Shown piece after piece: positions 1 through 11,096 of a stretch of DNA of 64,000 nucleotides. The stretch is from positions 48,549,987 through 48,613,986 of the forward strand of contig CM061142.1 in NCBI GenBank assembly GCA_030789695.1, read 5' to 3'. The number at the start of each line of letters is the position of its first letter. The first letter of the stretch is position 1. The notes beneath the pieces are model-generated. The model saw only the letters and a program-made list of their open reading frames with translations, ran no database searches and was not told the origin of the DNA. Origin of the DNA: Scilla litardierei. Lineage: Eukaryota; Streptophyta; Magnoliopsida; Asparagales; Asparagaceae. The position numbers were made by a program, and so were the translations under genes.

Positions 1-238
1 GTTTTGCAGTTTTGTCGTTGGTGGTCCAATCAGTAACAGGAGTTGTTGGCTTTTCATATCCTGACTCTACGATGTCCCAAATCTCATAATTCATACTTTG
101 GAGATGAATCTCCATTCGTATTTTCCAATATGAGTAATTTGAACCATCAAATAGAGGAGGACGAGTTTGAGAGTGCCCTTCAGGATTCTGATTGTAGTTG
201 TGTGGAACTGCGTTCATGTTTGAGGAACTTGCTGCCAT
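1..238 (-). CDS. R1 copia Gag, N-terminal part (runs off window)
   Basis: Open minus-strand frame starting at an ATG (238-236) ten bases beyond the PBS and continuing without a stop to base 1, about 79 codons. After a short Asn/Ser-rich start it reads PPLFDGSNYSYWKIRMEIHL, the signature of plant copia Gag (DUF4219/UBN2 type), whose conserved start is F-D-G-x-N-Y-x-x-W. Gag packages the element RNA in cytoplasmic particles. The start is chosen because it is the first ATG after the PBS and directly precedes the conserved block. The rest of gag and all of pol lie to the left of the window. No stop or frameshift is visible, so R1 may be fairly young. Confidence 0.85.
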   Translation of the reverse strand, partial: MAASSSNMNAVPHNYNQNPEGHSQTRPPLFDGSNYSYWKIRMEIHLQSMNYEIWDIVESGYEKPTTPVTDWTTNDKTAK

Positions 239-247
239 CTTAACCTT

Positions 248-259
248 GCTCTGATACCA
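248..259 (-). promoter_or_regulatory. R1 primer-binding site (initiator tRNA-Met)
   Basis: Plus-strand GCTCTGATACCA is the reverse complement of TGGTATCAGAGC, the standard plant copia PBS complementary to the 3' end of initiator tRNA-Met. It lies two bases from the LTR edge, which fixes R1 as minus-strand and the LTR at 262-1623 as its 5' LTR. Confidence 0.92.
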
Positions 260-952
260 AATGTAATTTTAGCCTGTAAGGATCAATACACTAGAGGGGG
301 GGTGAATAGTGTATATTAAAAAATTGTCACAAATAAAATGTTAGTAATATTTGTAAAGATGGCACAGAAATAAAAAGACAAGTACTGAAATTAAATCAAC
401 GCAAACACAGAGATTTATCCTGGTTCGGATCCTTGTGATCCTACTCCAGTCCTCTACCTCGTAGAGATTTTCAATCCACTATAATCACTTGCCCCGCAAG
501 CACCAACTTACAAAAATGGCGACACTCCCCGTGTCCCAAACTTTGTACAATCTCTAACAGAGATTCAAACCTGTAAAATAATGAAATAGAAAAACACATA
601 TAGCCTTGTTATAAATTTCAGAAATGAATTCAAGGATGGTGTTTTAGAGGAAGAACTTCAAGATGTAAAAGATATGTAATGAAGCGCAACACTTGAAGTT
701 CTCTGGTTCATAAAAGAAGAGAGAGAGATCAATCGATTTTTTCTTCAATTATGAACACAAACAACTTTTCAAAATGATGTTGAAAAACCAAGTTCTTCCG
801 TTCTTAAACGAAGAAGGAAATCTAATGATTTCTTCTTACAAATAAGAAAAGAACAACTAATGGCCTAAAACTTTAGAAAAGAGAAGACTTGATTCCAACA
901 AATAAGAGAGTAAAGAAGAGGAAAGTGTGTGAAAGAAAAGAGAGGGTCTATC

Positions 953-966
953 CCTTTATTTATAGT
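953..966 (-). promoter_or_regulatory. TATA box of R1 LTR
   Basis: The minus strand reads CACTATAAATAAAGGG, a good TATA box. It places U3 at about 966-1623 and R-U5 at about 262-930. The three palindromes at 1057-1203 lie roughly 90-240 bp upstream. Confidence 0.6.
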
Positions 967-1056
967 GTTTAGGGAAGGTTGGGGACTGTAGTTAACGTTG
1001 GAAAATGGGCAGGAACCGTCCCTGAAAATTTGGGATCAAAACGGCTAGTTTTGAAA

Positions 1057-1203
1057 TTGGTCGACCAAAAGGACACATTGGTCGACCAAAATTTAGAGAG
1101 GGAATTTCGACCATTGGAAGATATTTCTAGAATCTACACGGTTAGGGGAGTTTGCATATGCAATCCCATAACCAAATTCGAAGGTTTAAAATTGGTCGAC
1201 CAA
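1057..1203 (-). repeat. Three copies of the palindrome TTGGTCGACCAA in R1 U3
   Basis: Perfect 12-bp palindromes at 1057-1068, 1078-1089 and 1192-1203, each extended by A residues (AATTGGTCGACCAAAA). The first two are 21 bp apart. A further palindrome, TTGCATATGCAA, lies at 1152-1163. Confidence 0.9.
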
Positions 1204-2266
1204 AATGGGATTATTGGCTGCCAATTTTCAAAGTTGCGAATTTTCGAAATTGGGAAGTGTAGATCTCTGAGGAATGGAACCTAGATGACTAAGATATATT
1301 ATCACAAGGCTTTGTGACTCTAATAAAGTAAATTTTACATTGATTACATAAAGCCGTAGATAGGACTGCATCTGCAACTGAATCTGAGAAGCTTCTTTGC
1401 AGGAGATCCTTATCAAGTGATTATATATCCAAGTCGTGGATTAGGTGCATTTGTCTTTCTAGCTTCATGATTGATATATCTGATTGAGTATGCATGAAGA
1501 TATCTCATTTGTGTGGAACTCAGCATTGATATGTATCTGCATACATAGAGTTAGTAGCACTGAATGTGTTTGTCACATCAAAATCATATGGGAATAGAAA
1601 TATGGAATTATGAAATTCCAACATTATGCTCGACACTTGATCCCGCACCGCAATCCGTATTCACTCGTGTGGTCTACGAAATGCGATACTACACCGTGGT
1701 TGGTTCTAGCAATCGGGCTACTCTCATAATTACCGACTAGCTGATCGGGGATTAGTGATCACCCCTAGCTCTTGAGTCACTCTCGTGATCACAAGCCTTA
1801 GAAATGGCCACTAATCCCAAATTGGATTCGTGGGGATCCTCCCTAGAACGTGGAGGCGTTTTCGCGATCCTCCAAATCTAGGGTTAATCCCCCAAAATAA
1901 TTTATTCAAACTACCACGGGGCAACCCTAGATTCATCTAAGTTTAACCCATCATCCAACCCCTAGAATCCTAGGGTTCTTCCCTAATCCTAGCAATAAAT
2001 CTACTCAATCATGGAAAAAGATACGGAAACGATAGAAATCAACATCACAAGTATGTAAGAGAAGAGCACTGAAAGATTCAACAACAAAAACATATAAGAA
2101 AGACAACAAAGAGGAATTCAACAAATACTTAGCTTAATGAAGATCCATTACACAAATCAGCAAGGAGGGGGCCTAGGGCGTAGCCTAGCCTCCGAAAAGA
2201 GTCTCCAACCCCTAAAAACTATCTATCCTAACCAAAGAGAAGATGCCCTAACAATGGCTGCTCAAT

Positions 2267-2281
2267 CCCTATATATATCCC
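2267..2281 (-). promoter_or_regulatory. TATA box of R2 LTR
   Basis: The minus strand reads GGGATATATATAGGG, a TATA box about 330 bp downstream (in the element's sense) of the palindrome array at 2603-2915. Confidence 0.5.
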
Positions 2282-2602
2282 ACAAAACCCCCCAAAATAA
2301 CCCTAAATTGAGTTGGACCCGCGCTTGCTACCCAGGTAGCTTGGGCAAGCTTCTGCTGGTTGCTCGGCCGAGCACAAGCACAGTTTGCCCGAGCACAGAT
2401 TCCAGCACAGATTCGCCAACTTGCAGAAATTTCCTAGGGCTCATCCGACCTCCGATTGGTACGTTCTTGGTGGAGTTGGAATCATTATGAAGTCTAATAC
2501 CTGAAAAATATGAGAAAAATATTGTAAAATCTCGGGTGATAGCATATCTTTAAAGAGTGAAGTGCTATCCAAAATCTGCACTTTTCTCCATTTCTACTCC
2601 GC

Positions 2603-2915
2603 TCTGTCGAGTGGCTTGGGTCGCTCGGTCGAGTGTACCCTAGCACTCGGGTCGAGTGCCTCTTGGGGCTTCAGCACTTTGCCTCAATGGAATTGATGTC
2701 GCTCGGTCGAGCGGTTGGCCGCTCGACCGAGTGAATTAATGTGAAACTATCCAGAGAGTTTGACGACAAAATTTGGAGCCCCTGATGGCTAGCTCGGTCA
2801 AGCGCAGTGGTCGATCGGTTGGGCAAGTTGGGTTGCGCAGCTGAGCAGCCACTTGAAGCTTTTTCCTTGCTCTACGGGATCACAGCTCGGTCGAGCGGGG
2901 TAGCCGCTCGACCGA
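2603..2915 (-). repeat. GCTCGGTCGAGC palindrome array in R2 U3
   Basis: At least seven variants of CTCGGTCGAG spread over about 310 bp. Two pairs form perfect or near-perfect hairpins: 2700-2733 (two 15-nt arms around loop TTGG) and 2884-2915 (arms around GGTA). Each arm is itself palindromic (CTCGGTCGAG), so alternative folds are possible. The spacer between copies is ordinary sequence, so this is not a simple tandem repeat. Confidence 0.85.
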
Positions 2916-3238
2916 TCGATCTAGGAAAGCTCATTGGTCTCTCCTTTGCTCTTCCTTCTCTTTTTTTCCCTTGCTTTCTTCTTTCTTTCTTTCTTTGATC
3001 CTTCTGCTCTCCAGTGGATTTGAGTCATCAAATGTGGTGCTGCTGGTGCTCAGGCATCGGTGTTCATGCCCTCCTCTCCAATATGTTCCGAATTGATCGA
3101 TATTCCCTAAAATGCAACCAAACGCTCTTAAAGTCAAATAGTTCCAATTATCAACATAAAAGCATATAAAATCGGGATTTAAGCAATCATTTTGACGTGT
3201 AAACATATAGATAAAATGTGGAATATTATAACACATCA

Positions 3239-3813
3239 GTAATCACACCCTGAATCAAGAATCCATTAAACACGATTATCTTTCAAAGAAGACAGTGCCA
3301 ATATTTCTCCATTATCAGCATCAATGCATGCACCTCCAAAAGCTGCTACTGGCTGAGTAGACTTATTACCCTTGGCCTTCAATAGTGGGCACGTGTTCTT
3401 CCAATGTCCTGCCGTCTTACAATAATGGCATGTCTGGTCATTAAGAACTTGACCCTTGGACTTGGCTCTCCCAAACTTGGAGTTATATTTGGACCTTCCA
3501 CCTTGACGACCCCCAGAAGGAGCCACATCCAGATCATCAGCACATGTGTCACCTCTCGACGCCTTCTTTCGAAGCTCATACAAGCGTAGAGCTGCATCGA
3601 CATCCTCCAAAGAGATTTTTCCCATTCCCTTGTGTCTCGACAAAGTGTGAGTACTCCTCAGGTAGAGAACAAAGCAGTGCAATTGCTTGGTACTCATCAC
3701 TACCATTCTCTTCCACAGCTTGCAGATCCAACACCAACTGATTCAGTTGATCAAGATGATCATGTAACGATGGTCCCTCTTTCGAGACGAACCTTCGTGG
3801 GTCGATCTTGACA
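3239..3813 (-). pseudogene. R3 copia Gag C-terminal half and start of protease, broken
   Basis: Minus-strand relic in two frames. From about 3813 the frame reads a Gag helical segment (HDHLDQLNQLVLDLQAVEE); after a frameshift near 3640 the second frame (3706-3266) continues with the end of the capsid-like part and a CCHC zinc knuckle, CHYCKTAGHWKNTC (C-x2-C-x4-H-x4-C), around 3424-3383. After a TAA the same frame resumes as WILDSG, the start of a copia aspartic protease (D-S-G catalytic motif), and is then cut by the R2 LTR at 3238. Gag would bind and package element RNA; the protease would cut the polyprotein. This fragment is dead. Confidence 0.82.
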
Positions 3814-3882
3814 GCCCCAATCCTCTCTTAAGTTCTGTTCTAACTTAAGCATCGGAGGGGATTTGGGTCGGATCTGATCCGA

Positions 3883-3898
3883 CCCCCCCCCCCCCCCC
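3883..3898 (+). repeat. Poly-C tract (16 C)
   Basis: Sixteen consecutive C residues just after the inverted pair CGGATCTGATCCG. Homopolymer C runs this long are uncommon and prone to sequencing error; the true length may differ. Confidence 0.85.
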
Positions 3899-5450
3899 TG
3901 ACGACTGTCTATGGTGCAGGTTATTCGAGGCACGACCCAACACCAAGGTTGGACGTTCGTCGTATTCGACCGATCGATACATCGAGTTCCAGCCCAATGC
4001 TTGTCGCTCGACCCTCATCGACCCCGGTTCTTCCAACTGAGGATCTCATTTCACCTGCTGACGAGACTCCTGCTCGACAAAGCAGTCCACGTCAGCCACA
4101 TCTACAGGTGACCAGAACACATCCATCAACAGGGGACATTTAACAAATCAAAGGCATAAAACAACAAGGGAATTACAAAGGGATAAAACAACAAGGGAAT
4201 TTTATGTAAAGTGTAATTATTGAAATAATACGTACTCACGTCCTAGATGTTTTGGCACAAATCCTTTGTGGAGAGACTATTTTAATAAACACGATGATAC
4301 AATTGATGGTTCCTATTCTACATAAATAACACAATAGATAAAATATAGCAACCATGACGCTTTGAAAAGAAGACCCATTTGAAGAAGTTGCCGAGTCGAC
4401 CAAGCATTTTCACGTTTGTGCCACTAACCAAACAGGCAGTCGATGCTTATGTTAGTCTTTTATATATTACTTTTGTGCCACTAAGCAAGATAGATGTAAT
4501 CCGAAAGGAATTACCTTAAGAATGTTTCCTTTGAAACATAAAAATGTACGAAGAATTGTTCAGAGTGCATCATCACTCAACATCGTTGATGGTAATAATG
4601 TTGAGGAGTAGTAGTAGATATATAACTTATTAGTATAGATTTGTAAAGAACCATGTAGATCTGATTCTCTCTGAGAGAAATCTAAAATTTGTTATGTATT
4701 GTGAATTTCAAACGAGCGCGGCTTATAATGTAAAAAAATCAATTTCAGATTTATAATTTCAAAAAAATCAATCTCGAATGTGATGCTTAGCTCGTTGTGG
4801 CATTTGCGGTGACCGGCTATTTTAATTTCCTGGGGAATTCTTGTATTTGCAAATGGAAGGTGAAAATGGACTGAAAAAAATCAGGCAGCAAACTAACTTT
4901 AGCCCAAGTTTATAAAACTACCTTGAATTTACACCTGATTTAAAAAAAAAACTAGCCTGAACTTTGAAAGACAAGCTAGACCACCCTAAAACTAGGCTAA
5001 AGTTCAGAGCAATTTTTTTAAACTTTAAAAGTTCAATATAATTTTGCCTTTTTAAAAAATACAATGTATTTTTATGAAACCAAAGTAACGGATAATTTTA
5101 TAAAATTTGGCCCCAAATGACCCATAAAACATGAGCAGAGACAGGGAAGCACAAGTGCTATGTGATCAAGATAATTATGTGGTGGGAATTCCTTACACGA
5201 TTCACAACAGGAAAAGGCTCAGATAAGTGAATAACCGATGGCCCATTCTAATTTGGGCTTATGTGCCTGCTATTTCGTGCTTCCCAGTTCCACCATAGTG
5301 GTCCAAAGTCCAGATGCTTTACTCCTTGGGCTATGCGAGAATTTTTGACCCATTGAATGAATAAATTGGGCTTCCAATGTTTCCATTATTTAATCAAGGT
5401 CAAGTCAGTGATGATGAATAATAGCTCTCAAGAGTAAAAAGGGCATCCGC
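3899..5450. other. Non-coding stretch
   Basis: 3899-4140 has a short Pro/Ser/Thr-rich open stretch on plus that could be a linker from a copia Pol, but no diagnostic motif is present and I do not call it. 4150-4205 holds a 19-bp direct duplication (ATAAAACAACAAGGGAATT, twice). 4880-5030 contains small inverted repeats (CTGAACTTT...AAAGTTCAG) like a degraded MITE. I see no gene in the rest. Confidence 0.5.
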
Positions 5451-5454
5451 TACA

Positions 5455-5800
5455 CTATGAAAAAAAAAGCACAACTAAATGGTCGTCAAAACTTCGGGAT
5501 CGGGTCGGCTCCTACGCGTGTAGGACTGTGTGCTCGTCCAACGCGACGTGGACCGGTCTATCTATTTTCTATTGTATATTTTTTTATAACAAAGGCACGT
5601 ACCTTTTTTTATTCTTCGTGTGTCCCACCACCCAACTCTTTTTCTCCTTTTCCCCGTCTAACGAGATGGTGTGCCCACAAAGAACCAAAAAAAAGTATGA
5701 TCGAACGGTCCACGTCGCGTTGGACGATCACACGGTCCTACGCGCGAAGGAGCCAACCCGGTCCCCAAAACTTCGTTCTCTATTAATTTTTTTACAGTTG
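5455..5800. mobile_element. GC-rich inverted-repeat MITE
   Basis: Two long inverted arms, 5489-5555 and 5706-5775, match over about 65 bp with few mismatches. Shared blocks include GTCCAACGCGACGTGGACCG, GTAGGAC and GGCTCC. The centre (about 150 bp) is pyrimidine-rich and non-coding. The arms extend more weakly outward into A-rich ends (ACTATGAAAAAAA and AACTGTAAAAAAA on the opposite strand), so the full element is about 345 bp; I cannot fix the target duplication. This is the structure of a Mutator- or hAT-derived non-autonomous DNA transposon; the superfamily is undetermined. Confidence 0.7.
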
Positions 5801-6149
5801 ACCACATTGTTCGGCATTGTTTGTTTAGATCTTCACATTCTAAAACACATAAACACCAAATCTCTTGTGTGCCAAAAAGGTTTTGCTCGTTCATCCACTC
5901 CACTCCTGGCAAAACTATCGCAGTAATAGGACTTATTACGTTGGGTAGATAAACAAGTAAAACACATTGGGTTCCTTAGATCTTTGGAGAATTAGGGTTT
6001 TAGAATATAAAGATTTAAATGAACAATGATGATCTCCCACACAATTGACGAAGAGTGGAATTTTTGATGATGCTATGGTCTTAGATGCTTTCATCCATTT
6101 TCCCTATGTCTCAATTCAATTATCTTTAATTTTTTCTTAAAAATATCTT
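5801..6149. other. Non-coding flank of R4
   Basis: AT-rich unique-looking sequence between the MITE and R4. I see no ORF with coding character and no repeat of note. Confidence 0.5.
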
Positions 6150-6154
6150 GCTAG
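6150..6154. repeat. R4 target-site duplication, left copy
   Basis: GCTAG, repeated at 12887-12891 immediately after the right LTR. Confidence 0.93.
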
Positions 6155-6303
6155 TGTTATGAATCAACTACTGGGGGAGGAGCCCCCAGCTCTTTATTTA
6201 TAGGCAATTGGGGGAATACAAATATGGGCTTACAATGATATGGGCCCATCTCTAGGATAGCCCAGAATTTCACCCAACTACGGTTAAATAACCGTTCACA
6301 ACA
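6155..6303 (-). repeat. R4 3' LTR
   Basis: 149 bp, TGTTATGAATCA...CACAACA on plus; a TATA box lies on minus (TATAAATAAAG, 6192-6203). It is followed on plus by CTCCCCCTTA, the reverse complement of the PPT. Confidence 0.95.
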
Positions 6304-6313
6304 CTCCCCCTTA
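6304..6313 (-). promoter_or_regulatory. R4 polypurine tract
   Basis: The minus strand reads TAAGGGGGAG directly against the 3' LTR; this is the primer for plus-strand DNA synthesis. Confidence 0.85.
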
Positions 6314-6779
6314 TCCAGCCATAGGTGTGGACTTTGCTCGTGAATGCTTCAGTATTCTGAGCGTAGAAGAGTCTCACATGGGGTGGATACTTTAGGATCC
6401 TGAGTTGGTGAGATTTGCCTCGTTAAAACCTTTAGCTATGGAAAACCCAGTGGGAAAAACCATAGTTAAGAAAAAAGAGTGCAAACGCTCTTTAACTCCC
6501 CCTGATTTGTATATGTGACTCTGCTCATGAATACTTCTGGATTCTGAGCGTCACAGAGGGGTGGATACTTCGGGATCCAGAGTTGATTTGATTTGCCTCA
6601 TTAAAACCTTTGGCTATGGAAAACCCAGTGGGAAAAACCATAGCTAAGGGAAAAGAGTACAAATTTTGTCAACTCCCCCTGATCTGTAAAAGCTCTTAGG
6701 CTTTCAGATCTCGTAGGCTTATCTCATCACTCATATTTACAATATTCCGAAAATGTACACATATTACAAATTTTATCAC

Positions 6780-8240
6780 CATCAAGCAGCTGCTGAATCC
6801 AGAAACTCTGGAGAGGTGTGCTAAGTTTCGTCGCCTCTGATGTGGTCTTCAGACTATATGGTCAGCTCCACAGAACCAGCCTCTATCCCAGTCGTCACCG
6901 GGATGTGATGTACCACCAGGCGCCCTCAAATACACCATTGGTGTGGTTCTGGAATGGTAAGGATCTCGGAATTGATAGGATGATGTTGCCTTCATAAGTT
7001 GCTTTGCATATTTGCAGTAGATGGCCATCCCACTGTGGGTACCCGTTCTGTGATTTATCAGTATAGGGACCGGACCTGTAACCTGCATTTGCACAAACAT
7101 TGGAGGATGCTACTATAAGTTGTAAGTCCAAATCTTTCGACCCTTGGAGGGAGCGCAGAAGGCTTGACTCCGGTCTAATGGCCCTATTGAGGTGCCAACT
7201 ATCTCTGACTAATGAGTTAACTGCAACTGCTATATCGGGACGCGTGCAGTTTAGCTAGGAGTGCATGATTGCACTTAAATAAAGGACTTTAGGACCAGTT
7301 ATATCCTCCCCCTCTTCCAGCGATCGGAAGGGTTATTTTTGTACATCCATTAAGTATACTACCGTAGGTGTATTTTGGATGACAAGGGTCCTTTTAATTT
7401 CTCCAACGCACTTCTGGGCGTTTGTAACAGGATTCTACGAGCCCTGACTTCATATTTGCCAAGGTCTTTTTATTTCGTGTTTAAAAGTCAGGCTTGTTCA
7501 TATAGTTCGGTTTTCTCTTCAGGAGATCCGATGAGATTTTAGTTGTCTCCAACTATGACCACTAATCTTGTTCTTTGCACAGATGCAAAGACAACCTTCA
7601 GTAGGAATCATTGACTTGTCAAAGTATTCTCTTGGTTGTACATTTATTTATTATACTTATTGTTTTTATTCATTTGAATAGACGTCCCGAAGTCTATTCA
7701 GGCATTTTAAGGAAATGCGGAAATTATCTTTACCAGATATCCATGAAGGTATGCTGTCACAACATCCAATAACAGCATATCCATGATTTTCCTTCGCCAA
7801 ATCGTAAGGTATTCGCTTTTGATAACTTAGGGAGATTGATGCATCATTTATGAGACATGATCATTTGAATTTGTTCGATCCCTAGTTTCAACGAAATTTT
7901 CCTTGGGCTATAGGTTGTACCTTATAGCATACGATTTTGTATTTATTTTTCTTATGTGTGCAATACTTTTTTTATCCACAGGTTTGACACCTTTTGGTGT
8001 CAGGACTTCAGGTCCGAACATTTCATGTTTCATAAGTGAGTCCAGCTCATCGTTTATTGCCACGTTCCACATTTTGGCCAATCTCTACGTTTGCCTTCTA
8101 GCAACGGAGTGTGGAACGATAGTTTACAATCATCATCGCTTTTGCGATGTATATGGCAATATGTTACGTGAATACATTTGTCGACAATTTATGTTCTATC
8201 TGTTCAACACCTCCCCAGTATGTATAACATTTACTTAATT
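6780..8240 (-). pseudogene. R4 Pol: reverse transcriptase and RNase H relics
   Basis: Minus-strand remains of the copia RT-RNase H region in all three frames. Recognisable pieces are the start of RT (MKHEMFGPEVLTPKGVKPV, about 8050-7970, cf. the family pattern W..A...E...L......G); the palm segment LLLDVVTAYLHG (about 7770-7730), which in intact copies reads D-V-x-T-A-F-L-x-G; and an RNase H piece (CANAGYRSGPYTDKSQNGY, about 7095-7035). No intact Y-x-D-D was found. Many stops and frameshifts: not functional. Confidence 0.75.
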
Positions 8241-9830
8241 TCACTTTTTCCCGGCAATTCCTCTGCAGTGGATTCCGGGAAGGGTGAGGGTGTGGACATG
8301 AGCTCATTGTCCTGTGGTAGTATTGTCTCAAGGTCTCCAGGAGTTTCTGTCCTTGGAGCCTGGTGGTCTGCCTCTATTCTGTTAAAGATCAGCCACTTCT
8401 GCTGCTGGTGGATTGCATCCATTCTCGGGGATGTCAATCCTAGCTGGAGTTTTTGCAGCAGGGATGTGTGATTTGACAATCTTCCGGTTGTCAATAAATG
8501 ATTCCGGTAATAGGTGAACAGTGTTCTGTATGTGGGGGATCTTCGGGATCTCTTCTACACATTGTATTGTTACCGAATCATAGTGGGTCAAACTTTTTGT
8601 ATCACACGTTGTAATTTGCTTCGCGCCAGATTTTCCAGTATCTTGGCCTATTTTTGGGAAACTCGTCTCATCGAGATCACAGTCTTCAAGGTGTGCCTTA
8701 ATTACGTCCCCCGTTTGGGGTTCTAGGTGTCTTATAATTGAGGGTGAGTCAAACCCTTCATAGATACCTAGGCGACGTTGAGAACCTATTTTTATCCTCT
8801 GTATTGGTATGATTGGGATTTAAGCTGTGGACCGAAAATTCTCCGAAGAGAAATGTTCGGTGGCATTCCATATGCAAGTTGCATTGGAGACTCTGACCTC
8901 CAGAGGGTCTTATTTTCATTTACGATGCATCATGCAGAATTTGCATGTCCCCATGCATCCATTTGCAATCGGGATTTAATGGAAGTTCAATCCATTGGAG
9001 TCTACTTTTCAGTGACTCTGCCGACCCATTTTGGGAATGAACATGCGGCACTTGTATGTTCATTTTCTATTCCCGTTGCTTGACAGTGCTCTTGAAATGA
9101 CTGGGAGGTATATTTCCCAACATTAACCAGACTTATTTACAACATTTTATTGTCTGGGAAATGTGCCCGCAACATTTTTATTTTTGTGCCAATAGCTTTG
9201 GAAAAGCTAAGTTGCGGGTCTGTAGTAGACACACGTACGAATATTCTTAGGATGCATTTATCAGTACAATGAAGTACCAAAATAGCCTACTAGGGGTGGT
9301 GGATTTTATCCACATCTGTTTCCTTGTATTCTTTTTGAGGAAGCGTGGAGATCCTTTTTCAACTTTTCGTGGAGATGGCCTTGTAATTAATCTTCCCTTA
9401 TAGTAAGGGATGCGAGGGAATTCTCCCTTCTGAAGAATCTTCTGGTTCTTCAAGTCATACCCATAGGATAAGATGCGGTGCATCATCACAAATCCAGCGT
9501 GACCAAGTCCATCATGCCAGAGTAAAAACTCGGCTGATGTAGGGCACTTCAGGTGCTCCGTTTAATTCTGCTTCCTTTCTCCGAATCTTCGTATGGTAGA
9601 GGCCTATAAGGCTCTCAAAATGTTCAAGTGTGGATTTTACTCCTTTTTCTTGAGACGTTGCATACTGTAATAATTTTTTTTCATTTACATTTGCTGTTTC
9701 CAAGTGGAATCCGTTGAAACGGATGTCCTTGAAACTTAGAAAGTTTCTTTTGGAATTCGGAGGGATTAGTGCATCCTTTATTTTTGTGTCGTTTGGGGGC
9801 AACAGTGTTGCATTCCCTGGATCTTCAATA
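8241..9830 (-). pseudogene. R4 Pol: protease/integrase relics
   Basis: Minus-strand fragments of the first part of Pol. 9802-9512 matches the end of protease and the pre-integrase region (NSKRNFLSFKDIRFNGFHLE). 9489-9247 matches the start of the integrase core (SRLFWYFIVLINAS). About 8905-8826 matches its end (SPMQLAYGMPPNISLRRIFG). Between them frames shift repeatedly and the catalytic DDE residues cannot all be placed. 8494-8231 is the Pro/Glu/Thr-rich linker to RT. Integrase would insert element cDNA; this copy is dead. Confidence 0.75.
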
Positions 9831-10085
9831 TAGCCCTGATATTGGGCTCTGTATTGAGAGAATCGTACTTGTTTATTGTCTACTAATCATTTATGAGAGC
9901 AGTTTCAAAAGATGAAACATAAAGGCACATGCATATTCAGATAGACATATTCATTTATTGTCTACTAAAATTTTTCAATCAAAACAGATTGCGTAATACA
10001 AAAGCTCTCATAACGTGAGATGTTCTAAACAATTTGCTAAGATAAAAGTAAAGGCTAGTCAAGCATGTCATTATTTTCGAAGTCG

Positions 10086-11013
10086 TCAGCTGAAAAACTT
10101 AACTGGAGCATCAGATGTCATCAGGTTTGTTTCAGCTTTATTTTTTTTGTTCTCTTTATACAAATCCTGGAGATGTTGCGGAGTTCGGCACACTCTGGAC
10201 CAGTGGCCTTTTATGCCACAATTATGGCACTGGTCTTCCCATTCCCTCTTGGGTGGGGGTGCATAATTTTTGTCATTTCTGTGCCACGTGAACTTCCGCT
10301 TACTTCCATTATTTTGCTGCTGCTGTAAATTGCCCTTGGCATTTTTCTGTTGACCCCCCCCTCTGTGGTCTTTCTTTTCTTTTATTATCTCTCTTCTTTT
10401 TGAAGGAAGAGGAATAATGAGCTTCTGGTAGGGGGGCAGTGCCGGGGGCGCATATTGTGAGTGGCGAGAAGAAGCTCTCTGTTTTGCTCGGCCATGAGTA
10501 AACATGACAGTAGCTTAGAATACTTGATGAACTTGCGTTCACGGTATTGCTGCATGAGTATCACATCTTTTTCATGGAAGGGCGTATACGTCTTTTCCAG
10601 TATGCGATTTTCTGAGACTTTCTAACCACACAACTTCAGGCGTGAGGTGATGCTAAAAGTGCTGAGTTGTACTCAGCAATGGACTTAAAGTCCTGCAGTC
10701 TCAGGTTCTCCCACTCGTATCGTGCCCTTGGGAGTATAACATCTTTCTGATGTTTATACATGTCCTCAAGGGCAGTCCATAGCTCAAATGGATCTTCGAC
10801 CGTAAGGTATTCAGCCTTTAAGGTCTTGTCCACATGGCGGCGAATATAGATGATGGCTTGCTTCTTCTCTATATCGCTAACATTTTCTTTTTCAGTCACA
10901 GCAGCGATGCGGGACTTTGCCCGCAGGTGAAACTTTACATCTAGCTGCCAGCTTAGATAGTTTCTTCCTGATGCTTCCAGTACTTCGAAATCAATGCTTG
11001 CAATATTAGCCAT
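10086..11013 (-). pseudogene. R4 Gag, frameshifted
   Basis: The gag start is the ATG at 11013 (MANIASIDFEVLEASGRNYL, typical copia UBN2-type Gag), open for 125 codons to 10636. The reading then moves through another frame (about 10625-10510, with EKTYTPFHEKDVILMQQYRE and LSCLLMAEQN) and ends in the frame 10505-10086, which carries the CCHC zinc knuckle CHNCGIKGHWSRVC (about 10229-10188) and a basic, Gln/Lys-rich stretch before it. Length and order fit an otherwise complete Gag with two or more frameshifts. Confidence 0.85.
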
Positions 11014-11096
11014 TTATCTAGCAGAGCACAAACATGCATGAATTAATAATTAATCAGATAAAACATTTTCATGCGGAGGCAATATTTAACGAAAAA

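Larger units (their letters stand above)
262..1623 (-). repeat. R1 5' LTR (copia, 1362 bp)
   Basis: On the minus strand it starts TGTTGGAATTTC and ends CTAAAATTACA, i.e. TG...CA. The PBS lies against its 3' end and foreign LTR sequence (R2) against its 5' end. The 3' end contains a G-rich block (CTAGAGGGGGGGTGAATAG on plus) also seen in the R12 LTR, so R1 and R12 are probably related copia lineages. The second LTR is outside the window, so divergence cannot be judged. The 5 bp next to the outer edge, TTATG (1624-1628), should be the target duplication. Confidence 0.88.
1624..3238 (-). repeat. R2 LTR, interrupted by R1 (Ty3/gypsy-like)
   Basis: The minus strand starts at 3238 with TGATGTGTTATAATATTCC and continues to the R1 insertion at 1623/1624, giving 1615 bp of LTR. 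Its TGATG start resembles the R7 (Athila) LTR start TGATTCGGGTTG, and a TATA box and palindrome array fit U3. Its right edge abuts the R3 copia relic, so this is the outer (5') LTR of a minus-strand element whose body lies left, beyond R1. GTAAT (3239-3243) should be its target duplication. The gypsy assignment is an inference from LTR style only; no coding part is visible. Confidence 0.6.

Noticed and set aside
3899..4143. Plus-strand copia Pol linker piece
   Set aside because: Pro/Ser/Thr-rich and suggestive, but without any diagnostic motif; may be chance.
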